Shown: positions 10,560-22,634 of the stretch, piece after piece
How the letters are laid out: each line of letters begins with the position of its first letter
Position numbering within the stretch: the stretch's first letter is position 1
DNA from: Sipunculus nudus
Lineage: Eukaryota > Annelida > Sipuncula > Golfingiida > Sipunculidae
DNA length: 64,000 nucleotides
Reading direction: 5' to 3'
NCBI GenBank assembly: GCA_026874595.1
Contig: CM049310.1
Coordinates: 79,851,056 to 79,915,055 of the forward strand
Notes under the pieces: model-generated
Database searches by the model: none
The model's input: the letters and a program-made list of their open reading frames with translations, nothing else
Told to the model about the DNA's origin: nothing
Made by a program: the position numbers and the translations under genes

Positions 10560-11590
10560 TACTTCTTGGTAGGCTGGTAAATTGCTGCTTTCTTCTGTGT
10601 TTCTGCGTTTTTCTTCTTGGCTGTCTTCCATTCAGGTTGTTCTTGTGGTACTGATACAGGATCGGCTGTTGCTGCTTCAGGAGCTGTTGCTGGTGCTTGT
10701 TCTGTTGCCATGACATTGACGAATTTTGTTCTTATATTTTCCTGTGGGGTTCATATCTGTTTAATCACTTCAGTGAATACGTAGATGAAATGTTGTTCGT
10801 CTTAAAATAGTTCTAGTAGCTCTGTTGGTATAAGTGGCAGAAAGGATGTCTGGGTAGCATCTGTATTGGTTCCCTGGTTGATTGTTTTTAAACGACATCT
10901 CGCTGCAGAATCTGCTTCTATTGGTTCTGGTATTTTTGGAGTCTGGGTGCTGATGTTGATTCCATTGGAACCTGTCGGAGTGACTCTTGCTGTCATCGTT
11001 GTCGCATGGTCCTGTTCTGGCGGTGACCTGGGAGTCTGGGTTTACAGTTGATTTTAGAGTCATGGTTATCAGTTCCGTTTGGCTTGTTTGTGTTCACTTT
11101 ATTCTCATCGCTTGGGTTTCCCGGTTGCTGATATTTTGTGGTGGTCTTGGTTGATGGGTTGCTTGAAATGAATGTTTTACTTCCATAACAAGGCATTCTG
11201 ACTGTCTTGGTTGTGTTGTCATATTGACGTTATTCTCATTGGTTGTGTGTTCCCTTTTGTACTGACGATAAAAGGGACATCCTTTCGAGGCTGAAGAATG
11301 GGGTCCACGGCATATTCGACACGTGGATTTTGCGGCTGAGCAGTTTCGTGCATGGTGGCTGTCATTCCCGCACTGGTAGCACTGGACTTTGTTGTGGCAA
11401 CCCAACCACAGACACTGTCCACCAGGGGCGTCAATATAGAGGGGGTGGGGACGTATATATACCGATATAGCGATACAAGAACACACCACTACCTTGAGCA
11501 AAACGGTGCCGCCAGTCAAAGTTGATAAGACCGGCAGAGTCATTGACAGGACGTTTGTCCAAAGATCACCAGCAAGGTTGAACATGACAC
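10560..11590 (-). mobile_element. LINE ORF1 fragment with two zinc knuckles
   Basis: On the minus strand an open frame from 11585 to 11094 contains C-Y-Q-C-G-N-D-S-H-H-A-R-N-C (CX2CX4HX4C) followed at once by C-R-I-C-R-G-P-H and a further Cys. This paired zinc-knuckle arrangement is typical of the gag-like first ORF of non-LTR retrotransposons, which binds the element's RNA. Frame shifts then move the reading through a polar segment (I-P-E-P-I-E-A-D near 10920) and an Ala/Pro/Gln/Lys-rich tail (near 10600-10710, A-P-A-T-A-P-E-A-A-T). At least two shifts make it defective. It lies antisense in gene C. No reverse transcriptase is attached. Confidence 0.7.
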
Positions 11591-12960
11591 AGTTGTGAGG
11601 ATGAAACTCTTTATATACATACTTAGATTATGGAATATATAAGTCAGCTTACAAAATGGAGGCGCTGACCGCAAGCAAAAGTCCAAAACTAACCTCCACT
11701 TCTGCCGCTGTATTATTTATTAGTATCAATATAATTCAGATGTTAAGAGCGCATAAAATGAGTATGGACCCTTTTATTAGTTGGTCTTAATTGGTGGTGC
11801 CACCTATACTTTCTTTTTTGTTCATTTTATTTTCATTTTTATTTTAATTTCAGGAATCAAAGAGGCCCAATGTTTTCTTTTCTAATATGATGTCACTTTA
11901 AAAAAACAAGGGACCAATGGGTCACGGCGCTCAGCAGTTATATATGATAAAAATATGATTTGGGAAAGAGGCACCTGCTTGTTTTGTGTGGTAATAAATA
12001 TAAGCTTTATTATGAGTTGTTGGTGTTTAGCTTATGTATGATTTTGATAGTATCTTTGGAGACAGGGAAGAGGATTTATTCCATTTATTTTATTAACAAA
12101 TGGAGTGTTATTGTCACACAGATTTTGACTTGGCTATATAACTATAAGCAGCAAATATTATAAAAGAGTTTAATTATTTATTAAAATTTAATAAATATTG
12201 TGCCAATATAATTTTTATTTAAAAAATAATAAGAAGAAAATCACATGATTTTTTAAAATAAAATATAACTGAAATGATTATTGAAATAATATTATAGAAT
12301 ATATTCATGAATGCATTCATGAATACATTTTGAAAGTATCTGCACTGGTATTCAAATACTTTCATTTTTACCTGAATTCCCATTCTTATGCAATAAAATT
12401 TTTTAATGCAGTACATATTCATATTCGTATTTAAATACATTTGCAAAGCATTCGCACCATGTCTAGTATTCATTCAGTTTTAGCCAAACAAAGATGTTGA
12501 GAATCCAGAATATACAAAATTCACAAATTTAAATAATGATCATAAGTACCTGGTTTTATGGCTTTTATTTATATTAATAAAAAATAAATGTAATATATTC
12601 TCTTTTGACTACTTTCACATCAATCTACACACTAGACAGTAGGAATATAGATTAATATTATCAACTGCATCTTTGTCTATCATTTTTTTCCTTCATATGA
12701 TCCCTAATGATAAGAAATGAATTATACGATTCATTTTTTTTATAATTAAAATTTCACTGAAAAATACCATAGGTGACTGCATGGTGTTATTTGGAATAAC
12801 ATTGACACTGACATTCTATCCATCCATACAAGATTCTTACATCATCAGTAACTGCAAGTTAATGTTTTGTTATTCATCAACTAACGATTCTATTAATTTT
12901 TCTTTAATTTGTTATAAAAAACCAATACAAAATTATTAATTGATTGTTTATTGTTATGTT
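11591..12960. other. Gene C downstream, no exon recognised
   Basis: This is AT-rich. A good acceptor (TTTTAATTTCAG at about 11853) opens only a 10-residue phase-1 frame. A 67-residue open frame at 11960 has a 14-residue hydrophobic run, too short for a confident TM helix. No RNA genes were seen. Confidence 0.35.
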
Positions 12961-13139
12961 GTTTTTCAAAACAACTACTAGATGAGTTGGGTTGGACACC
13001 TGGATCAACTGTGGCGGGGCATTAGCTGCCTGGCTGCCCCAGTGTATGCTTCGTTCAAGCATGCATAATCTGATGAAAGGTCAACAAGGTCAACATACAG
13101 GTGACTGAAGAGGGGCTGGATTAAGCCTGGGTCTGACAT

Positions 13140-14430
13140 GGTCTCATATAAACATTAATAAAAGCTACAATATTTGGCCAATTTCTTTCAGCTTTCTAAA
13201 CTACAAAGATGAAATCCTTATGTGTGCATGATATGAAAATTATATCAACAGTGCTCTCAGGAAACAAACGTGCTATGGTCAAAGTTGGGCAAAATTTAAG
13301 GTACTAATTTTATATTTATACTAATAACTTATAAAATTTGAAAAATTCAGAACTAATTTTTGGTATTCAATTGAATCTTGATTAAATAATGTTACATCCC
13401 TGACAAAAATTCTCTAACTTCAGCAATCCTCTTGTTAAGGGAGTAAATATATTTCTTGATTTTTTTAAAAGTGCATTATGTTTGGGCCCATAACTTAAAA
13501 CAATTACGCAATACTGACATTATTTCTGGCATGTGCATAGCAAATGTATAGAAAAATTTGTATATTATATACTATCAAAGTCAGATCAGTGGTTTTGATA
13601 TTAGGCAGTCTTACAGTGTAACAATGGGTTTTTAATGGAAAAATGAAGTTTTTCATTAATATTTCGAAAGAATTAGGTCCTAGTGATAAAATTCTTGGCA
13701 TGGTAGGGGATTTTGGAGACATCTAACTGTATGCTAAATTTAGGAACTGAGAGCTGAAGCTGGGGAGCTGAGCTCTAGCAAACTGCATAACACTAGCTTG
13801 ATGTAAGCTTGATGTGACATGGTGCTTGAAAACTTGAATAAAATCTACAGTTTTTGATCAACTGGTTTCAAATTTTTGGTGTTAAAAGACAAAATGCTAA
13901 CACAAACATACTGTGAAAATTAAATCCACAGTACGTACAGGAAAGAAATGTGCCATGGTCAAACTTGGGCAAAATTTAAGGTACCAATTTTATATTTTTG
14001 CCAATATTTAAGAAAATATTTATCAGATTTTGATCTAATTTTTGGTATTCAATTAAATTTTGATCAATTAAAGTTGTATTACTGAAAAAAAAGTCCCTAC
14101 CTTTAACACTTTTGGTCTTAAGTGACCAAATATCTTTCCTGATTTTTTAACAAAGTCCATAATGTTTGGGCCCATAACTTTTTTAAATTAAATAATACTG
14201 ACCTAATTTCTGGCATGTACATAGAAACTATATAGAGAAATATTTATGGTAAATACGAAGAAAACCAGATGAGTAGTTTTGATATTAGGCAGTCCTGAAG
14301 TGTGAAAATAGATTTCTAATAAAAAATTGAGGTTTTTCATTAATATCTCGAAGGAACGAAGTCCTGTTGACCCAATTTTCGGCATCGTAGGAGAATTTTG
14401 GGACATCTAATTGTATGGCAAATTTCAGGT
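13140..14430. repeat. Two diverged tandem units of about 670 bp
   Basis: Segments 13180-13740 and 13850-14420 align along their length: both carry the words GGTCAAA(G/C)TTGGGCAAAATTTAAGGTA, AATTTTTGGTATTCAATT, GTTTGGGCCCATAACTT and TTTTGATATTAGGCAGTC in the same order. Similar minus-strand peptides in each are a by-product. The second unit runs into the hairpin end of the R1 type, so both may belong to one element read from 14556 leftwards. Confidence 0.7.
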
Positions 14431-14439
14431 AGGTCCAAT

Positions 14440-14550
14440 GGTTGCGAAACGTGCTAGTCTTACGGACGGACATCCGGACAGACGGACGGACGGACGACGG
14501 ACAATGGACCACGTCTATAGCTCAGATGACTTATAGTCAGCTGAGCTAAT
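14440..14550 (-). repeat. R1-type terminal module (hairpin plus GTCCGTCC)
   Basis: On the minus strand it starts with a 29-base hairpin at 14547-14519 (AGCTCAG, one mismatch, TGACT, loop, AGTCA, CTGAGCT), then CTATAG, then GTCCGTC-type tetramer repeats. The same module in the plus orientation is at 38529-38610. It marks the end of the tandem units to its left and lies 23 bases before the segmental duplication. Confidence 0.75.
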
Positions 14551-14995
14551 GATTGGCATGATAACAGATGCATAATACATTATTATTTAGCTTCCGAATG
14601 TCTGCAGGACACACTGAAGAAGCTCTAAACATTACAAATAATTTATTAATAATTTATTCAGCAGCTTTCCATGTATGTTAAAACAGTAAAATATCACTTA
14701 AAAGATCAAAATGTAAACTGTATCATTAATGCACCGAACAATCATTCCAAAGGATATACTTTCGTATGTGATAAAATTATTACTTTTTCTTATTATTTTA
14801 GAAAGTGTCCTTCAGTTTTTATTTTATTCAAATTTCATATCTTTTATATAGAAAATATATATTAAAGAAAACGGATACGTTATTACAACAATTATAAAGG
14901 AATTGTATTAGAGGTGCCAACTTAGTGTTTCTGTTTCTAGTATTTTGTTCATTGGACAATTAAAGTTCCGTAAACTTTATGGTTACTGGTGATCG

Positions 14996-15063
14996 ATGGC
15001 TCGTGTGCTCGTGAATTATTCATTGTTGGGACTGTTTCTCGTCTGTTATATTATGAATGCAAA
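14996..15063 (+). pseudogene. Gene D1, signal-peptide exon
   Basis: An in-frame TGA lies two codons before the ATG, so this is a true start. It encodes MARVLVNYS followed by the hydrophobic core LLGLFLVCYI, a convincing signal peptide. The exon ends in phase 2 at GTACAT, a weak donor; length is 68 bases in both copies. In D1 the matching Ig acceptor was lost when sequence was replaced by (TA)n, so the leader has no partner. Confidence 0.55.
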
Positions 15064-15333
15064 GTACATCCTGATCAAAGAAAATTAGATATTATCCTAA
15101 GAAACATGAAATAAAATGAGGTTTAGCGTTGGTTACTCAACACTCAACAATTCTGTCAAGAGAATATTGATATAATTTCCTTGATTACGTTTCTTGAAGC
15201 TCTCATGGAGACAATGCACTAAATAAAGGTCTCAAATATATTGATACCGTTCACTTATTGTATATGGTGTTATCACGACCATTTGTTCACTTCATAATTC
15301 AAAAACTATGTAAACAAATTTCAGTAAGGCATT

Positions 15334-15334
<1 letters not shown>

Positions 15335-15381
<47 letters not shown>
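15335..15381. repeat. (TA)n at the copy 1 deletion point
   Basis: TA-rich tract sitting exactly where copy 2 carries 1.83 kb of unique sequence, and removing the Ig acceptor of D1. Confidence 0.9.
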
Positions 15382-15382
<1 letters not shown>

Positions 15383-15385
15383 CGC

Positions 15386-15684
15386 ACAAATGCGTAAGAC
15401 CATCTTAATTGCCTCAATGTTACCTACAAGGACGCCCTCTCTGTGAAATATAATATACTACAGTATTATGTCACATTGTGCCGCTTTAATAACAGCGTCC
15501 CTCCAGCACAGGGTTACCTTCTTGTTAGTCAAGCTCTCAGCAGCAATTGGTTCAGGTAATAAGGATGGGGCCATGTTATAATCCCGATGGCTGGGAAAGA
15601 GAATGCTGGTTTATACAGGTGTCGAATAGACAGAGCATGGCGTGAAGAGGTCAGGACTCTCTCAATTTTTATCCTTCAATATAG
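15386..15684 (+). pseudogene. Gene D1, decayed IgV exon
   Basis: It reads D-H-L-N-C-L-N-V-T (B-strand Cys), L-S-V-K-Y-N-I-L, L-L-V-S-Q-A-L, then two adjacent TAA stops where gene C has S-L before G-W-G, then G-W-G-H-V-I-I and the F-strand signature E-N-A-G-L-Y-R-C-R-I-D, ending F-I-L-Q-Y-R with a GT donor at 15685 (phase 2). A further TAA lies upstream of the first Cys. It is homologous to the Ig exon of gene C along its whole length. The splice acceptor is missing. Dead in three places at least. Confidence 0.75.
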
Positions 15685-15896
15685 GTGAAACCTATTCAAA
15701 TACAGAAGTGCCCTTATTTGAACCATTCGTATATTTTATTATTCAAATCCGGATATTGTGATTTTATTATAAAGCGTACATCCTGCGAACTGCTCAAAAG
15801 CTGTAATACAATACAAATGAGATCATTAAAAATGTTGGAAAAACCCTACTCCCTAGGCAATTGGCACTTGTTCCCTCATTGCATGCGACGTGCGTC

Positions 15897-16370
15897 TTAG
15901 ACCACGGATTTTCTTCCCATGGTACAAAAAAATGTGCACATCTTGCGGCCTAGTTGTTCCCTGAGAATTCGTAGAATTGTTAGACATGTCCAACAACCTT
16001 CGTACGTGCTTATGGGCTGTCTGCAACTACTAAATATTGCAAGGAGGACTGCGTGGCACGTGAAATTCTGCACAAACTTTTGACACAAGGGCCCGTACGG
16101 CTGCTTGTGACCTATAGGCATAAGACAGGTAGGGTGGTTCAAGATGATGCAGGGCCGTATAAACGTGAGTAAACTTTGGCTGTATTCTATGTAATACAGG
16201 GAGTCAATGAAGCTTTTGGAACACAGGTGTAATGTATGATAGTTTTTCGTACCTTTCACAAGTCGAACTTCATCGTTCTGCACCCGCTCAAGACGTTCAA
16301 GGAGATTCAGTTGGAGTCCACATATGAGACTGTTCCAGTAGTCATATAATGAATGCATGGACTAAGAACT
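15897..16370 (-). mobile_element. LINE 3' fragment, copy 1
   Basis: On the minus strand the frame from 16358 gives Y-W-N-S-L-I-C-G-L, L-L-E-R-L-E-R-V-Q-N, R-L-V-K-G-T-K, then by frame shift a P-P-Y-L-S-like stretch: the conserved end of a CR1/Jockey-like reverse transcriptase ORF. It is defective and lies in the Ig-to-TM intron of D1. The twin at 22635-23100 lacks 12 bases near 16070. Confidence 0.7.
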
Positions 16371-16483
16371 ACTTCCTTATTTGGTAAGAACTTGTATACT
16401 TTCAATTGTATTTATAATGGATAGCAAATTGAAACTACATTATCTTAAGCTTAGTAACATAGTATCCTCGAGCTCCACAGACA

Positions 16484-18232
16484 GAGTAAGGGAGGGATAC
16501 GGCAGATTAGAAATATGGGATCAATGTTCATCTGCCAAATATGCTGTGAGGAAGACATTTGCCGTCTTTCTAGCCGTCTGTCCGCCCGTTAACCTGGTAC
16601 CAAAAAAAAATCTCCTGGGAAACCTGAAATTAGGTCTCTGTTACCCATATCCTCTGAGCTATGGTGCTCAGAAATACCCCCAAGAATAATTAAAATTTGG
16701 TACAAAAGCTCCAGTATCTGAACAACTAAGTCATAGATCGCAATAATTCTTTGCATGCATATTCATCATGGAGTAGGTCATCAGCTTCTTGTAACTGGGG
16801 GAAAGAACTGGATTTTTTACGAATTTGTACGCATAAATTCATAAAAAAAATCTCCTTGGAAACCTGTTAAATAGGTCTCTGTCACCAAATCCTCTGAGCT
16901 ATGAGACTCAGGAGTAACCCCCCCCCCCCCCCCCCGGAGAATATCTAAAAAATTGATACAAAAGCTCAAGTATTTGAACAACAAATGCATTGATTGCCAT
17001 GATTCTTTACATGCATATTCATCATGAATTGTTTCATCAGTTACTGCAGGCTGGTGGCGCACCCTTTTTTTCGAATTTTTACGCACTTTCCCCCATTTTT
17101 GAGACCTTTCATAGAAGCGGTTGTCCGTTTACAGGACACAAATCATAAACGTTAGACCTAGAATCTTCTTAATGGACATCAAGGGAGGTCCATAAAGAAA
17201 TCTCCTTATAAACCTGAAATAAGGTCTCTGTTACCCATATCCTTTGAGCTATAGGGCTTGTAAATACCCCCAGAATAATTTCAAAATCTGATACCGAAGC
17301 TCCGCTATCTGAATAACTAATGCATCGTCCGATCGGCCGTCCGTTAACAGGCCACAAATTGTAACAATAACGCCTAGAATCATGGACCTCTGCATCCTAA
17401 AAATACCTCATAAATTCTCCACAGAAACCTTAAATTATTTCCCAGATTCTTCAGGAACGGCTAGATGCATTTTCATCATATTTGGTGTGCTAATGGGTCT
17501 AAAGAACCTTAGCTACTGGCCATGAATTATGGCGCCACCTGCATTATCTCAGGTTTTACCTGTACTTTTTATAACACTGGGTCTGTTAGAAGGCACAAAT
17601 CGTACCTGTAAAGGCTAGAATCATAAACTTCTGCATCCTGAGAGTTCCTCACAAGTTCTCAGAAACCTGAAATTAGGTCATTGTGTCCTATATTCTCCGA
17701 GTAACGAGGCGTGTTTGAGCACCCCAAATACACACAAATTGCAGGATTCCTTAGGAATGGCTAGATGGATTTTCATCAAATTTGGTGTACGTATGAGTCT
17801 TAATGAACCTTAGCTACTGGCATGAATTTGGTTCAACCTGCATTATCTTAGTTTTTACAATTTTTTATCTGTATTTTTCAGAACACAAGGTCTGTTAGAT
17901 CGTATCCTAGAGGCTAGTATCATAAACCTCGGCATCCTGAGAGTTCCTAAAATGTTCTTCTCAGAAACCTGAAATTAGGTCATTGTGACCTATATTCTAC
18001 GAGTTATGGGCGATGTTTGAGCACCCCGGAAGTAATGCAAAATACACACATTTTGCCAGATTCCTCAGGAACGGCTTGATGGCTTGTTATTAAATTTGGT
18101 GTGTTAAAGGGTCTTGATGAACTTAAGCTAATATGCATGAATGATGATGCCACCTACATTGCCTTAATTAGTCGCCTGTGCAAGGACATATTGTCAACAC
18201 CTCAGTCGGCTGAGTGCCATGACCTATGGGTC
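16484..18232 (+). repeat. R1 element, copy in D1 intron
   Basis: Repeated blocks share words such as AACCTGAAATTAGGTC, CTATGGGGCTC, CCCCAGAATAATT, GCATATTCATCATGGA and GGTGGCGCCACC-like palindromes, ending CAGTCGGCTGAGTGCCATGACCTATGGGTC. Left edge near GCCGTCTGTCCGCCCGTTAAC. Internally it is several units of roughly 350-450 bases. No coding capacity. Confidence 0.75.
16918..16935. repeat. Poly-C expansion inside R1
   Basis: An 18-base C-run at a site where other R1 units carry only four to six Cs between AGTA and AGAATA. Confidence 0.95.
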
Positions 18233-18563
18233 TTTTTTTTTTTCATTCATGTGCACTTAAGATGTTATGCGATATAAACACAATGGTTTCTGACCAAGCA
18301 TCAGCCCTATAAACGTGTAAACATTTTGTATCTTGCATGCACATATATTGTTTGTTATTGAACATAGAATGTCAGAAGCTATTCCACTGACCATTCTGCT
18401 GAAGGACAAAATATTGCCCAAAAATGAACTGATGACAGACCACAAAACTACGGTGAGAGTGGTCATATTAATCAGATAACAGATAATCAAAATTTATAGA
18501 ATTTGTTCAATTTTGTTATGCAAGAAGGATAATCAAATAATCATATAAACTCCGACAATTCAG

Positions 18564-18647
18564 AAAAAGAATGGTTTTGATTACGATTTTTTCTTACATG
18601 GTTGTTGCGATATTCGTCCTCGTGGCAGTAATAATTCTCACTTGCAG
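18564..18647 (+). pseudogene. Gene D1, TM exon
   Basis: Phase-2 acceptor (CGACAATTCAG) and phase-2 donor (TGCAG|GTGGAA) bound 84 bases with no stop, encoding K-R-M-V-L-I-T-I-F-S-Y then MVVAIFVLVAVIILTC, a TM helix ending in Cys-Arg. The phase equals that of the Ig exon end at 15684, so it joins in frame. The exon is base-identical in D2 as far as I can see, although the Ig exons are dead. Intact but stranded. Confidence 0.65.
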
Positions 18648-19530
18648 GTGGAACTACTGTAGCGTCCATTCTGAAAGCACATTCATTTGTTTGATCGTTA
18701 TCACCTTTTGCTGAAGCTTATATATTTCAATCAATAACAATATAAACCACGCTTAGAAACCGCTACATTAACTTGCCAAGCATACTCCTTATTACTGTAT
18801 CTGTAGAAACCAATGTTTCGATTGGACACTCGACTTCAGTTAAAGCAAATTCAACAACCTTGTCTCCATGATATCAGCAGGTTTTACGGGTACCAGTTTT
18901 AGGACTCTGAGGCGAGATATCAAGAATATTTGCAACATATTGATATATGTCACCCATGGACAAGCGGTCATTTGTAAAAAGACTACACATACCTTAAATA
19001 TTTTTAAAAGTTATATATCAGAATATACTTACATTGCGGGTAGCAACAATTGTTATAAGCTGGTAAATAATGGAAATATGCCGATGCATTATAAGTGCTC
19101 ATAGTTAAAATGACAAGCTGTCTGACATCCGTGATGAGTCGGCTTACAGATTAATTTACGCGAGGATCAAAGACGGTCGGCTGTAGCCGGCTAACTGAAG
19201 AAAGGTGCTACGGAGGAGGATGTCCGCTTGGTATGTGATGGCTCTGGCTCAACTGATTTATTTACTTTTAAATATTTTGCCTTTCTGACGGTGTATTGTT
19301 TCAAAAAGTATATGAATGTATGTGTTAATTCTAACACCACACAGCGTTTCAACATGTTATAAAATATGTTAGCTGAAATATTGTATCCATTGTATTTAAA
19401 CCTGCCCTGTTTGTTCTGATTGTGTGCTGAAGTACAAATCCAACGTGACATTTCGTGAGTGTTCCTGAATATTGTCGTCTTGTCAACAATGTCATGGAGA
19501 CGACACTAAAAAAGCAAGTTATTGCTCTAA
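18648..19530. other. D1 3' region
   Basis: It should hold the tail exon(s). A CAGCAG acceptor at about 18880 would give a phase-2 end R-F-Y-G-Y-Q-F-stop. The stretch 18760-18960 is open on both strands in both copies (see findings). I cannot decide which is used. Confidence 0.3.
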
Positions 19531-19943
19531 TAATACATTATTATTTAGCTTCCGCATGTTTGCAGGACACACTGAAGAAGCTCTAAACATTATAAATAAT
19601 TTATAAATAATTTATTTAGCACCTTTTTTATGTATGTTAAAACTGTAAAATATCACTTAAAAGATCAAAATGTAAACTGTACCCAACAATCATTCCAAAG
19701 GATATACTTTCGTACGTGATAAAATTAATACTTTTTCTTATAATTTTAGAAAGTGTCCTTTAGTTTTTATTTTATTCAAATTTCATATCTTTTATATAGA
19801 GAATATATATTAAGGAAAACGGATACATTATTACAACAATTATAAAGGAATTGTATTAGAAGTGCCAACTTAGTGTTTCTGTTTCTAGTATTTTGTTCAT
19901 TGGACAATTAAATTTCCGTATACTGTATGGTTACTGGTGATCG

Positions 19944-20011
19944 ATGGTTCATGTGCTCGTGAATTATTCAATGTTGGGACTGTTTCTCGTCTGTTATATT
20001 ATGAATGCAAA
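19944..20011 (+). pseudogene. Gene D2, signal-peptide exon
   Basis: MVHVLVNYS plus core MLGLFLVCYI, 68 bases, phase-2 GTACAT donor, preceded by an in-frame TGA. It differs from D1 at three residues. The matching phase-2 Ig acceptor is present at 22121 in this copy. Confidence 0.55.
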
Positions 20012-20286
20012 GTACATCCTGATCAAAGAAAATTAGATATTATTCTAAGAAACATGAAATAAAATGAGGTTTAGCATTGGTTACTCAACACTCAGCAATG
20101 CTGTCAAGGGAATATTGATATAATTTCCTTGATTAAGTTTCTTGAAGCTCTCATGGAGACAATGCACTAAATAAAGGTCTCAAATATATTGATACCGTTC
20201 ACTTATTGTATATGGTGTTATCACGACCATTTGATCAGTTAATAATTCAAAAACTACGTAAACAGTTTTCAGTAAGGCATTTATAG

Positions 20287-22121
20287 ATAGGTTCTCCTTT
20301 ATTTAAGTGAATTACTGTTACCAGGAAGTTACATCCAGGAACTCCCATATTCATATTTATCTTGGGAAGCGACTTGTTCAGTATTTACTTACTTTTTTCT
20401 ATCTGACAGTTTATTCGTCCAGCTGAAATTGTTAAATAAACAGTTATCAGTACGGCTGTAATGGTCCATAAGGGCTTCTGATCCTTTTGAAAAACTTGAC
20501 AGACATAAGCAAGTGTGGCTATAGTGTTATGCTTAATTGCAGAGGTATTGAATAAGAATAAACAAAGGAATATCGTATTGCCTTGCGTTGTCTTTGTTGT
20601 TTGATGTGGTTTTATTTTATGATTGGCTGATTTTGTTGGTTATTTAATTAAAGATTATGGACAGATTATTATTTTTTAGCTTTAACTCGTTATTCCAAAT
20701 TATTACCCTAACATAAAGCCACTATCTGTACGTATCCGATAGTAGAACAAAACCAACACTATATGACAAGTGTTCAACCAACTAAACATGGGTTATCGAT
20801 GCTTTTAATGTGTTTCAGGTCAACATCTCGTGGCATTCATTGAATTTCTTGCTGCATTGATATTGGTATTTACCTTTATTCGTTAATGGTTGTTCTTAGA
20901 CAGTCGGGCAATATTTCTGTCTACAATGTAATAATAGGGCTGTTTATATAAATCCCGCATTGCTAATTTATATTACCCGGTTTTACGTAAAATATTAGGT
21001 TTTTTCTCCAACCAGAAGGTATTATCATATTCCAAAAAGATGAACGGACAATAGTTAATAAAGTGTGACTTTTGAGATATTTACTTTTTCAAACATGTTG
21101 ATTCGCTTTTTTTCTGCAAACATGTTGAAGGTTTTCATTTGTATTATGAATCAAATATAATTAACTTTCCTGCATTATGAATTCATATTTGTAAATATTC
21201 TTGGCCCAATCGATCGTCCTGGATTTAAAACACATCATCACGAAAAACAACACGTGATTTGGTCGCTAAATTCCAATGGCGGTGCTCCTCTACACAAAAC
21301 ATTCAGACAGGCAAAATAAAGTAATGTGTAGAATGAATTATACAGGAGCTTTTTGGTTCAAATATCAGTCACTTCGAAAAAAACGGGTGTGATATATATT
21401 AAGCCAGACTTGTTTACAGTAATTTTCAGTTTCCCAGAAATCGATATTAGCTAATTGGAAAGCCTTTGTTGAAATATATTCATATAACATAACAAGGAAC
21501 ATCTATAGTCTTTGTCCATTATTTCTCTTAAAATTTCATACAGTATTCTGTATTATTATAAAATATTATAAAGAACAGGAAAATGCAAAAGAAACCCTTT
21601 ACTTTGAAAAACAGTTATGTTGAATATAACCAACATGTCCTAACAATATTTTATCGTTATCATCTAAAGCTACTTGAAACATAAACCTACAAAACCTGAT
21701 GTTAAGACCAGGAAGTAACATATTTTTTAGGGTCTGCAGTTTGATGATTGCCTCATCAGTCGGCATATCGTTCCTGCTGCCCGTCTTATACAAACACCCA
21801 TTAATAAACAGTTGTGATAAATATGTTTTAATTATGACTGGATCAACACCAAGTCCAAAATAGTTTATATCTGTGTTTCTGAAGGTACTGCACTGTCAGC
21901 TATATTTAACATTCACCAATACATTATTGATAGAAATTGTTACATATATTCGATATCTATTTTCAATATATTGAAGAGTTGGAGATTCCAAACGGTCTCT
22001 GCCAAGCTATTTTGTTACATAGTTTTGGGGGCTTCATCAAAACACTGGCTGGAACATGTCATTAATTTTTTTTTTAATTAATACCGATTCAGCCAGCGTG
22101 TTATATTGCCGTTTACTACAG
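20287..22121. other. Segment unique to copy 2
   Basis: This 1.83 kb is absent from copy 1, where a (TA)n tract stands instead. It is AT-rich, with the stray TM exon at 20819 and no transposon ends that I can see. Because it ends with the natural Ig acceptor of D2, it is more likely ancestral intron deleted from copy 1 than an insertion into copy 2. Confidence 0.6.
20819..20886 (+). pseudogene. Stray TM exon (phase 1) inside D2 first intron
   Basis: GTGTTTCAG acceptor, phase 1, then G-Q-H-L-V-A-F-I-E-F-L-A-A-L-I-L-V-F-T-F and a stop right after I-R. This looks like the last exon of a phase-1 receptor with almost no tail, but it lies between the leader and Ig exons of phase-2 gene D2. A Glu sits within the helix. 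It may be a relic of an older phase-1 gene. Confidence 0.4.
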
Positions 22122-22426
22122 CCTTACAAATGCGTGAGACCATCTTAATTGCCTCAATGTTACCGACAAGGACGCCCTCTCTGTGAAATATAATATACTA
22201 CAGTATTATGTCACATTGTGCCGCTTTAATAACAGCGTCCCTCCAGCACAGGGAAACCTGTTCTTGTTAGTCCAGCTCTCAGCAGCATCTGGTTCAGGTA
22301 ATTAGGATGGGGCCATGTTATAATCCTGATGGCTCGGAAAGAGAATGCTGGTTTATACAGGTGTCGAATAGACAGAGCAGGGCGTGAAGAGGTCAGGACT
22401 CTCTCAAATTTTATCCTTCAATATAG
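22122..22426 (+). pseudogene. Gene D2, decayed IgV exon
   Basis: Good acceptor (GCCGTTTACTACAG) and GT donor at 22427, both phase 2, so splice signals survive. The reading is broken by TGA at 22135, a two-base insertion relative to D1 near 22255 (GGGAAACCTGTTC against GGGTTACCTTC), and a TAA before L-G-W-G-H-V-I-I-L. Otherwise it carries the same motifs as D1: L-N-C-L-N-V-T, L-S-V-K-Y-N-I-L, E-N-A-G-L-Y-R-C-R-I-D. Some lesions are shared with D1 and some are private. Confidence 0.75.
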
Positions 22427-22634
22427 GTGAAACCTATTCAAATACAGAAGGGCCCTTATTTGAACCATTCGTATATTTTATTATTCAAATCCGGATATTG
22501 TGATTTAATTATAAAGCGTACATTCTGCGAACTGCTCAAAAGCTGTAATATAATACAAATGAGATCATTAAAAATGTTGGAAAAACCCTACTCCCTAGGC
22601 AATTGGCACTTGTTCCCTCATTGCATGCGACGTG

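Larger units (their letters stand above)
14573..19530. repeat. Segmental duplication, copy 1
   Basis: This starts TAATACATTATTATTTAGCT and ends AAAAAGCAAGTTATTGCTCT, directly abutting copy 2, which begins with the same words at 19531. The two copies differ by scattered substitutions and small indels only, apart from a (TA)n tract at 15335-15381 here that replaces 1.83 kb of copy 2. It contains gene D1, a LINE fragment and an R1 element. Confidence 0.9.

Noticed and set aside
13504-14512. Two similar minus-strand peptides (S-P-T-M-P-x-I and S-F-E-I-L-M-K-N)
   Set aside because: The similarity comes from the 670-bp tandem non-coding units; no ATG context, domain or splice structure.
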